NCBI GenBank assembly: GCA_943704495.1
Contig: CALSCR010003272.1
Location: 1-21,483, forward strand
Length of the DNA stretch: 21,483 nucleotides
Origin: Pigoraptor chileana
Taxonomy: Eukaryota > Opisthokonta > Filasterea
Direction: 5' to 3'
The notes under the pieces are model-generated. The model searched no databases. It was not told where the DNA came from and worked only from the letters and a program-made list of their open reading frames with translations. Shown here piece after piece: positions 13,960 to 21,483 of this stretch. The position numbers and the translations under genes were made by a program. Every line of letters begins with the position of its first letter. The stretch's first letter is position 1.

Positions 13960-15566
13960 TCACTTTTTCGGGATGATCCCGTGGCCAATGAGGCTTTCTG
14001 CCATGTCCAGCAGCGTCTTGTCGATTGGGGTAAACTCAATCCCGAGTTCCTTCTTGATCTTCGAGTTGTCAAAGGCCAGCGGCACGTCCACATTGTTTGA
14101 GATGAAGTGCCAGCTGATGCCCGCCATGATCGGACCGACAAGGTAGAGGAGGAACTTGGGCACGGTGCTGTTGGGAAGTGGATACTGCGCATACTTTGTG
14201 CGAAGCACATTGGCGATCTCCAGCATCGAATGCGATCCCGCGCTTGTTATGTAGCGTCCGTTCGCGTCAGTCTTTTCAATGGCCAATATGTGTGCCTTTG
14301 CAACGTCACGCACGTCGACGATGCCAAAGGTGAGGCCCGCAACACCCGTCTTGTATTTGCCGTTAAAGTATGCGTCAAACAGTTGCACGCTCGTGCTGTC
14401 GGCGCGTCCGCTGAGGGTGGGGCCGAACACGAGCGACGGGTTGATGGTGACCAGCGTGTACTGCGACTGCTTCTTTGCCATTTCCCAGGCGGCCTCCTGC
14501 AGAGTGGCATAATGGTATGGTGCATGGCGTTTGTTTTGCATTGAGTGCCGAGTTCTACAGTCGCATCAATCAAATCCAACTCAATGCCGACTCTGACAAC
14601 AGCCACGGAAATCACAAATCCACAGGGAAGAAAACAATAAAGGAGGATGCCGGCACAGCAGGACAACACGAATCTGCAGGCATGACGCACATCACGCACA
14701 ACAAACAAGACATACACGCGCACATACACGCACGCACCTCTGCAAGACGCTTGCTGAGGGGATAAGGGCTCGTGTCAATCTTGGAACTGAAGTTCCAGTC
14801 TGCCTCTGTGTACACGTGACCAGGTCCACGCTCCGCGGGATCTCCGTACACGGCCGCAACAGAGCTTGTGAGAACGACACGCTTGACGGTTGGTGCCTGC
14901 CGCATGAGTGTTCCAAGATTCACCAATGTAAATATTATTGCATGCATATTATTACACAGCGCCGGGACTACTGGTGAGACAAACCATATAAGCAATTGTG
15001 CTAGTTCTGCCCTCTCTCACACACCTTGGCGACAGAGTCGAGAACATTTGTGGTACCCTTGACTGCGGGATCAATCAACTGCGCCTGGGGGTTGGTGATT
15101 TTGTCAATGATGAAGGGCGATGCCGTGTGAAGGACATAATCGCAGCCTGTTTCGGAACAAAATCAGGCAAGCAAAGATGTACAATTTCGGCGTCAGTGCA
15201 GTCCTTCTCAGGCACAATGTCGATGGACGTCAACAAAGACATTGACCCATCGAAGAAGAAGAAAGTAAATCCGACCAGTAGCTGGTGAACTTGCTCTGCA
15301 ATACTGCATGCTACCCCCAACGCAGCACGGAGCTCACCCTCGATAGCCTTGTCGAATGATCCATCCTTCAGAAGGTCCGCTTCAAATAGCTCGAGACGCG
15401 AGTTCTCCTCGGCATTGGCGCCAATCTCCCTCAGAAACTTGAGCTTTTCGTCCTTGGCATTCCGTACCGTCCCCCTCACACGGTATCCCTTCGCAAGAAG
15501 CTGCTGCACGGCGTGCGCCGCAATGAATCCCGCCGCGCCCGTCACGCACACAAGTTCACCGGTCAT
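13960..15566 (-). CDS. Dihydroflavonol-4-reductase-like extended SDR
   Basis: NAD(P)H-dependent reductase of the extended short-chain dehydrogenase superfamily, in the group with plant DFR, cinnamoyl-CoA reductase and yeast Gre2. Exons: complement of 15338-15566, 15025-15146, 14738-14896 and 13960-14496, giving 348 residues, a normal length. The N-terminal Rossmann motif is [11 protein letters not shown] (8-18); the last small residue is Ala16 where DFRs usually have Gly. Catalytic residues are in [10 protein letters not shown] (Ser128/Ser129) and YPLSK (Tyr162, Lys166). [14 protein letters not shown] and the NPSLVFGP segment are typical of the family. Introns are in phases 1, 0 and 0. There is no signal peptide. 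The substrate cannot be told; a carbonyl or aldehyde reductase such as a methylglyoxal reductase is as likely as a flavonoid-type enzyme. Confidence 0.93.
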
Positions 15567-15701
15567 TTTTTCCTGTCTGTTCGTTGTTTTTGTCGAGTGA
15601 AGAGTGCTTTGGTTGTGTTGTGGTTGTTTGACTGTTGACAGAACAAACTGAACGGATCTGCTTTCCCTTTGTATTCAGCGAGAGCTGGTTCACTGGATTG
15701 G

Positions 15702-15709
15702 CGTGTGTG

Positions 15710-15747
<38 letters not shown>

Positions 15748-15762
15748 TCGTGTGTGTGTGTG
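15702..15762. repeat. (GT)n microsatellite upstream of the reductase gene
   Basis: About 28 GT units with small interruptions, roughly 135-195 bp upstream of the reductase start codon, in its promoter or 5' leader. Confidence 0.95.
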
Positions 15763-15829
15763 AACTGATTGTCCCCACTGTATATGTATTGCGGCAAATT
15801 TCCGCTCAGTAATTTCGGAAGCTTCTCTG

Positions 15830-15834
15830 ATTGG
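15830..15834 (-). promoter_or_regulatory. CCAAT element, possibly for the reductase gene
   Basis: CCAAT on the minus strand in the context CAGCCAATCAG, a good match to an NF-Y site, about 264 bp upstream of the reductase ATG. Confidence 0.35.
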
Positions 15835-16040
15835 CTGCAGTATGGCTTACGCCATTCGGTCAAAGTTCCGATCAGCCACAAAAAAACACCCCACACACTG
15901 CCGAACCAGCGATCCCATTTCAGTCACACTAACAGTCCGCCGATGCCTGCACAGCACTGCATAGCAAGGCCTCCGCCGGTGCATCATGTGCACGGCATTG
16001 ACCGCCCGTTTATTGGTTTCGTCTTTGTGCCTGAAGTTTC

Positions 16041-16113
16041 AGTGGCCCCCGCCGCGGCCGGGGCACGGGCCAAGTGCCGCGGCGCCGCGGGCCGCCGGCG
16101 GGCATGCCCGGCG
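16041..16113. other. GC-rich block with two perfect palindromes
   Basis: About 70 bp of nearly pure G+C. It contains a perfect 14 bp palindrome CCGCGGCGCCGCGG at 16077-16090 and a perfect 12 bp palindrome CGGGCATGCCCG at 16099-16110. GCCGCGGCCG at 16051-16060 is the reverse complement of 16483-16492, in the downstream hairpin. Confidence 0.6.
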
Positions 16114-16483
16114 TGTATCGCCACCGAGTCGTGTTAGTGGACTAGATCTATCAACGGCCGAGTTACTAGACAATTTCTGAGCAGTATGTTTGAATAATTA
16201 GTGCTTGACAAAAGTTATCTGGTCAGTGCGTAGCCAGTGCCGCAAAAGGTAGTGCTGCCCGACTGCCCGGAACGGCGGCGGCCCTCACCGCCGACTGGCG
16301 GCTCTCAGTCCAGCCGACGGTGCCCCGGTCAGACATTAGCACAACTTGGACCACTTATGTTCGGCCCCTGAGCTGAGTTTGTCGCCAGTCCTGACGTGGA
16401 TGATGGTCCCTACAGCGCTATGGCCGGGTGTGCAATTGCGACAACACTGAGCAATAGCGACCGAACAGCACCAGCAGCGACGC

Positions 16484-16507
16484 GGCCGCGGCTGCCCAGC
16501 CGCGGCC
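16484..16507. other. Perfect hairpin, 11 bp arms, 2-base gap
   Basis: GGCCGCGGCTG at 16484-16494 is exactly complementary to CAGCCGCGGCC at 16497-16507, separated by CC. It is extremely GC-rich. It could extrude as a cruciform or form a stem if transcribed. Confidence 0.7.
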
Positions 16508-16530
16508 TTCAGTGAGATGAAAACCACCTA

Positions 16531-16563
16531 CCCCGGATGCTTAGACTGGTGTCACATCCGGGG
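16531..16563. other. Hairpin with 9 bp perfect arms and 15-base loop
   Basis: CCCCGGATG at 16531-16539 pairs exactly with CATCCGGGG at 16555-16563. The flanks CCACCTA and GTGTGG can extend it imperfectly. It lies 23 bp after the previous hairpin. Confidence 0.65.
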
Positions 16564-16885
16564 GTGTGGGCAAATGTGGGTAAACAAACCCTCAGCCATT
16601 CTGCGTGATTGGGGGTACACCATAAACGATGCACATGAAGTGGCATCAACATCACTCGCCAATTGTCATAACAGGACACATTAGTGTGCGGCCATGTGTT
16701 TGTATTGCTGAGTTACTTGGGTGTGTTCGGCGTCATCACCACTCGATTCTGCACACGCGGATTGAGGACGCCAGCGGTCGCTCGCCACAAAAGTGTGCAA
16801 CGCATGGTAGCACGAAAACAATTGAAAAGGAAAGAGAGGGAGTGAAGACGACAACACAGAGTGGCGACAAGCGCCATCAGCAGCG

Positions 16886-19800
16886 ATGGACGCGTCGCTC
16901 GGGTTCAGCGACGATGGCTCGCTGGATCAATCGCTTGCCGACCCCGACAGCTCGCGATCCGCGTCTCCCACCGTCGAAAGGGCGACGGAAGATGTCGACA
17001 GAGACACAAAAGTATTTGAGCGCAAGATTACAGCCCTAATCGATGGGGAGATTCTGTGCGCTGCTGTGCAGAGCGTCACATGCAGCTTCCGCACGCATGG
17101 CGTGCCGCATGGACGCACATCCGCCATCGGCAACATATTCGTCACAAATTATCGCTTCGCTTTCCAGTATTCTGCGCCGTCCACGCAGCCCATCTCCATT
17201 CCAGAAGCAGCATCGTCGTCCGGTGGCACTTATAGTGCGGATGCGTCTCTCTCAAATTATGGGCATCTGCGGTCGAGTGTGCACTTGTCGCTTGAGAAGC
17301 GGAACAGTTCGCCGCAAATACAGGCGCTCGGCGACTCTGAGCGAAGATTGCCAGTGGATCTCGCAAACGACATTATTAACGCAAAGTCGCGACCAAAGGG
17401 GTTCAAGTGGAAGTTGAAGACTTTGGCTTCCAAGAACAAAAAAGGAATGCTCAAGGTGGGCTTCGTGGCGGTGTCGTCGTGTGTTGTGAGTTGTCACGAA
17501 CTGTGTGTCTGCATGTTTCTGTATGTAACCGCGTGTGTGTGTTGTTGCATCTGTAAGAATCTGAGCTCAATTCCATTCTGAACCACAATCCTCCACTTTA
17601 CTCACACAACGATCGATCCATCTCACGTCGATGCAACCATGCTCACACACGCATGCACGCACACATGAGTAGACGCAACTATCCGTGGAGGGTCGGTGCG
17701 ATGAGCTTCTTTGTGCGGACGATGCCCTTCCCGTCGGAGAGCGCGGATTTGAGATCCCGCTGGGCCTCATCTCGTCTGTTGAGAAGGTCGGCGGCCACCG
17801 CAGCATTGTTGAGGCGTATGGGCTGAACGTCAGCTGCAAAGACAACCGCTCGTTCTTTGTCGGCTTCCGCCTCGACCGTCACGTGAACAACGAGCGCAGG
17901 CACATGTCGGACGTCATCAACAGCGGTGCATTTCCAGTGACGTTTGGGCGGACGCCATTTGCGTTTCTCCACCGGAACGCTGCCATGGAAGACCCCGGAT
18001 GGAAGCTCTATGATGCGGTTGCCGAGTACACCCGCCTGGGCGTTCCGAATGCGACCTGGCGGCTGTCATCGGCCAACTCGCGATTCGAACTGGCAGACAC
18101 GTATCCCGCCCACGTGGTCGTTCCACAGTCGATTGGTGACGCGACGCTTGCGGAGGTGGCGCACTTTCGAACAAAGGGGCGGATACCTGCGCTGTCATGG
18201 CTGCATCCGAAGACGGGTGCCAGCCTCACCCGGTGCAGCCAACCCAAGGTGGGCATGCTGGGCAAGCGTTGCGAGGGGGACGAGGCCCTGCTTGCCGCCG
18301 TCGCGCACGCCAACAGTGTGAGGCCCAACATGCTTAGCATTATGGACGCGCGTCCCTTCAAAAACGCAATGGCAAATCAGGCGATGGGCGCGGGGACGGA
18401 GAATATGAGCTTCTATGAGAACACAGAACTGCAGTTCCTGGACATTGAAAATATTCATGTGATGCGGGAGAGTCTAAAGTGAGTGTGGGCTTATGTGTGT
18501 GTGTGTGTGTTGTGTGTCGGTGTGTGTGTGTATGTGCGAATTGTCTTCTGAGTATATGCCGTGTTGCTCTCTTTTGGGTGCGTGCGTGTGTGTGTGTGTG
18601 TGTTGTGCTTATCATGCATCTTGGACTGCAATGAGAGATGCTCTGAAAACGATTGATGAGAGATAGTTTGAAGATTTCATTCTGCAGCGATGTGTTTCTG
18701 CTTGTTAGGACTGATCACATGGCGCATTCTTTCATCAACGTCCCGAAAAAACAACGCTCACACACACACACACACACACACACAACACCTCACAACATAC
18801 AACACAAAACACAAAACCAGACGGCTGTGCGACCGACGACCAGATGCAGATTGGCTACACCACGTTGGTCTTGTGCTCTCTGGGGCGCGGAAGATAGTGC
18901 GGCTGATGAGCGACAACTCTGCAAGCTGTCTTGTGCATTGCTCGGACGGGTGGGATCGGACGCCGCAGCTGACGTCGCTCGCCATGCTGTGCATGGACCC
19001 ATACTACCGCACAATCGAGGGATATGCCGTGCTCATCGAGAAGGAGTGGCTGTCCTTTGGTCACAAATTCGCCACGAGGTGCGTCTCGTGTCTTGTCTGC
19101 GTGTTTCTCTCATCCCTTTTCTATCTGTGCGTGGCGTCCATTGGCGCTGCAACAAAGGGATCTCTTTTGCCAGCTATGACTCTGTGTTATTGTTCATTTT
19201 TCGGCTGTTGACTATGAATGCCCCCGCGGGTTTGAGTCCTCTGACGCACAGAGCACGTGACACTGGCTTGAATCCTCGCGCTGTTGATGTGGTCCCATTC
19301 GGTTTTGCTTTAGGGTCTGGTAGTGACGTGGGCTGTGATGTACCATAACAAACGAATACAAGCTGGCCTGTTACTCACAGCCATATGCATGTTCATCCTA
19401 TGCCCATCGTCCTTGTATCTCTTCAGGTGTGGACACGGCGTGCGAAATCCCAGCGACGAGCAGCGATCGCCCGTATTTGTGCAGTTTATTGACTGCACGT
19501 GGCAGCTTCTCCGCCAGAATCCCCGCGCGTTTGAATTTTCCGACAAATTTCTTTCTCTCATACTCGACGAGCTCCATTCAGGGCGCTACGGAACATTTCT
19601 GTACGACACTGAAAAGTCGCGCGTGGAAAACGATCTCGACACCACGACGCGCTCGCTGTGGTCGGCAGTGCTCGGCAGTGACAGTGCGTCGGGATTTCTC
19701 AATTCCGGATACGCACCGGCAGAATGTGGGGACGTGCTCATCCCAGACACGTCGCCAAAGGGACTGAAGGCGTGGACGCAGTACTATTTCCGCGACGACG

Positions 19801-20384
19801 ACCACGCCGTGGATTGGGCTGACTTTGAAAAGAGCGTCGCCGATCGCATGAAGCAGCTGCGTGGCGGATTTGAGAGACCTGAGTCCCCAACGAGTGACAT
19901 TGGGTCGGCGCCGGGATCGCCCGGTGCGATTCGCCTCATGTCGCGCGGCTTTTCTTCGGGCACGCTGAACATAGGGAGTGCGCGCGCGTCTGTCGTTCGA
20001 TCGATGTATGCGGATGAGGGTGGGCTTAGTGAAACACTGGGGAGGTCGTCGTCGTCGTCGTCACTTTACGAGCGGATGCGCGAGGGATACCTGGTGAAGC
20101 AGGGCGGCACTATCAAGACGTGGCGGCGGAGATGGTTTGTTCTCGACGAGTCTGCTGCATTGCTGTCTTACTATCGACAGCAGGGTGACAAGACGCCGCT
20201 CGGTTCCATCGACCTATCGGTGTGCTCGGATGTTGTGCAGGGGGAGAAGCTGCGTGGGGGCGAGATGCAGTTCAAGATGGTCACTCCTGGGAGGACATAT
20301 GTGATTCAGGCCGACAGCGCGCGCTATTGTGCGTCGTGGATGACCAGCATTCGCGAGGTGGTCGATTTGAGACGCGATAAATAG
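16886..20384 (+). CDS. MTMR: Myotubularin-family phosphoinositide 3-phosphatase with C-terminal PH domain
   Basis: Removes the 3-phosphate from PI3P and PI(3,5)P2 on endosomal membranes. Exons 16886-17455, about 17673-18478, 18821-19078 and 19427-20384 give about 863 residues. The GRAM domain starts near residue 43 ([13 protein letters not shown] at 81-93), is interrupted by about 120 Ser-rich and basic residues, and resumes at [16 protein letters not shown] (216-231). The phosphatase domain carries [30 protein letters not shown] and the intact CX5R loop HCSDGWDRT (Cys499, Arg505), so it should be active. [11 protein letters not shown] and [13 protein letters not shown] follow. The PH domain (about 762-860) opens with [20 protein letters not shown]. 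No DENN or FYVE domain is seen. The exon 2 acceptor (TAG at 17670-17672) is the least certain junction; 17691 also fits the frame. The region after MRESLK is about 13 residues shorter than in animal MTMs. Confidence 0.93.
17531..17652 (+). other. Long-range complementary arms in myotubularin intron 1
   Basis: Within the intron 17456-17672, GCGTGTGTG (17531-17539) pairs perfectly with CACACACGC (17644-17652). Further inside, GTTGCAT (17544-17550) pairs perfectly with ATGCAAC (17631-17637), leaving a 4 x 6 internal loop. The 3' arm ends 18 bases before the acceptor AG. Confidence 0.45.
18495..18784 (+). repeat. (GT)n near donor and (CA)n near acceptor, myotubularin intron 2
   Basis: In the intron 18479-18820, GT tracts lie at about 18495-18532 and 18588-18603, and a CA tract at 18759-18784. 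The last 36 bases before the acceptor are A/C-rich (ACACAAAACACAAAACCAG), with no pyrimidine tract. The GT and CA tracts are fully complementary and could pair across the intron. Confidence 0.8.
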
Positions 20385-20915
20385 AATTGTTGGCGTCGTT
20401 GAAATGCAATACACAACAACGCTTTGATGAATCGGGGGTTCACTGCAGGAAACATTGTTTGTGTGCTTTTTAAGTGTTGTTTCACTGGTTTGGTGTCGCA
20501 TCTGTGCAACTTGATTACATTTTGAGTGACAGAAACTGAAGCAAGTGGCGTTGAGGTCGCAACTTAGACCCGATGGGTGATTCAAGTCGGTGACTTTGGC
20601 GCCAATATCATGGACTCCACAATTGCGATCAGAAGATGGATGTGTCCGCAGAAGGCTGCATTGATTCCATGTGGGCGGCACATACACACTCAAACGCGTT
20701 GGGGTGTTGCAGTCAGATGCTCGCGCACTTGCAATGGGAAGGCATTCGTGGGAAAACTTGACAAAACGTGAAAAGAAGCGACGGATGATGAAAGACGCAA
20801 TTCATTGGCACAGTGTCAAGTGGGTCACAACACAAAGCAACACACATACACTCACATGTGCGCACATAATATACACATTACCAATAGATACATGCAACAG
20901 CAAGCGAAACAAAAC
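20385..20915. other. Convergent intergenic region, no gene seen
   Basis: Lies between the myotubularin and esterase stops. It contains mixed unique sequence and a CA-rich stretch at about 20830-20880. Short open frames have no recognisable content, and no canonical AATAAA was seen near either stop. Confidence 0.6.
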
Positions 20916-21406
20916 TTATTCGGCCCATCCCATGATGTCACGCACAATCGGGGTCAAATAAGCAGCTATTTTGGCTTGTCCTGCAAGGTTTCTGTGGTCC
21001 ATACACCCGTAGTCGTCGGGGCGATTCAGCAAGGTGTCCGTGGGTATGTCCACGTAGCGAGCATTCGGATATGCCGTCGACGCAAACGCCTCTGTCGCAC
21101 TACGGACGAAAGGGCACGGCTTCATCGCGGTATCATATCCACCGCAGACGCTCACTATCATCGGCGCGTGGGGTGCGTACGAGCGCGCAATATCTCCAAG
21201 CAATGCCGCGTATCCAGCAGAGAACGATGTCTCTGACGGGTTTGGAGTGCTGTAGAAATCATTTGACCCGAGATACACGATCACAACGTCAGGTATGTAA
21301 CGGGCGAAGTCCCATGATGAGGCCTCGTCGACAGCAATGGTGCGATTCCAATACATAGGCATGCACCCGGTTGTGCCGGGGGCGTTCTTGACCACGCCCT
21401 TGCCAG

Positions 21407-21408
<2 letters not shown>
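20916..21408 (-). CDS. SGNH/GDSL esterase, carbohydrate esterase family 2-like, last exon only
   Basis: C-terminal part (about 163 residues) of an SGNH-fold acyl esterase; relatives in carbohydrate esterase family 2 remove acetyl groups from sugars and polysaccharides. The segment MYWNRT, then SSWDFARYIPDVVIVYLGSN followed by DF, matches the family's W.F.R..PD.V.I.LG.NDF block, with the Asn of SNDF as oxyanion-hole residue. YGCMDHRNLAGQAKIA carries the Asp and His of the catalytic DxxH-type block. The nucleophile Ser (GDS block) and N-terminal beta-sandwich would be in exons right of the window. The exon starts at 21408 after an acceptor CAG that directly ends a CA tract; TAA is at 20916-20918. 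Whether it is secreted cannot be told. A more general SGNH lipase or acylhydrolase is the alternative. Confidence 0.85.

Positions 21409-21410
<2 letters not shown>

Positions 21411-21483
<73 letters not shown>
21411..21483. repeat. (GT)n microsatellite at the right end, inside the esterase intron
   Basis: A GT tract with a single TATG interruption runs to the last base. On the esterase strand it is (CA)n directly abutting the acceptor AG at 21409-21410, leaving no pyrimidine tract. Confidence 0.95.

Larger units (their letters stand above)
15567..16885. other. Large head-to-head intergenic region with a GC-rich island
   Basis: This 1.3 kb gap lies between the divergent starts of the reductase (minus) and myotubularin (plus), and is the largest non-coding span here. 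From the left it holds a GT tract (15702-15762), a CCAAT element (15830-15834), a GC-rich palindromic block (16041-16113), AT-richer sequence, a second structured block (16255-16330), two hairpins (16484-16507 and 16531-16563), and a purine-rich leader (16815-16860) before the myotubularin ATG. No convincing coding frame was found. Confidence 0.7.

Noticed and set aside
15769-16137. 122-codon plus ORF upstream of myotubularin
   Set aside because: Low-complexity content driven by the GC-rich block, with no domain and no splice link to a gene.
16041-16570. GC island as a MITE, Helitron end, tRNA-derived SINE or solo LTR
   Set aside because: No matching terminal inverted repeats, no CTRRT after a terminal hairpin, no Pol III A/B boxes, and no convincing pair of TG...CA ends with target duplication could be found by eye.

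Overview
This is a compact, intron-bearing nuclear segment from a eukaryote, probably unicellular. Six protein genes can be read: five are spliced with GT...AG introns and one is a single exon. The standard code fits every reading frame. Coding exons are fairly GC-rich at third positions. Introns (about 110-340 bp) are full of GT/CA microsatellites. Intron-rich ABCC1-like, exportin-4, Cu/Zn SOD and myotubularin genes, plus a bublin (UPF0184)-like gene, would suit a unicellular relative of animals such as a choanoflagellate. That placement is a low-confidence inference; no rRNA or tRNA gene is present to anchor it.

Layout, left to right. (1) 1-5579, plus strand: an ABCC1/MRP-type ABC transporter lacking only its 5' exon(s), with seven exons in the window. 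(2) 5976-6377, plus: a small coiled-coil protein of the bublin family, preceded by two CACGTG boxes exactly 10 bp apart. (3) 7142-11117, minus: complete exportin-4, four exons. (4) 11118-11992: a head-to-head intergenic region with one unassigned ORF. (5) 11993-13399, plus: complete Cu/Zn superoxide dismutase, five exons. (6) 13960-15566, minus: complete dihydroflavonol-reductase-like extended SDR, four exons. (7) 15567-16885: the largest intergenic gap, between two divergent genes, containing a GC-rich, palindrome-dense island unlike the rest of the window. (8) 16886-20384, plus: complete active-site myotubularin phosphatase with a C-terminal PH domain, four exons. (9) 20916-21408, minus: the last exon of an SGNH/GDSL esterase resembling carbohydrate esterase family 2, which continues off the right end.

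The genes do not form a pathway. They are ordinary housekeeping or metabolic functions: efflux, nuclear transport, superoxide detoxification, a reductase, phosphoinositide turnover and deacetylation. Gene order alternates between head-to-head and tail-to-tail pairs.

The most interesting structural signal is in the introns. Several have a GT-rich stretch on the donor side and a CA-rich stretch before the acceptor, in place of a pyrimidine tract. These halves are complementary and could fold to bring the splice sites together. Explicit stems can be read in myotubularin intron 1 and in ABCC introns 5 and 6, and a long (GT)n/(CA)n pair in myotubularin intron 2. Both ends of the window lie in the same kind of CA tract just upstream of an acceptor, which suggests the contig breaks at such introns. 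No CRISPR array, tRNA, rRNA or intact mobile element was recognised.
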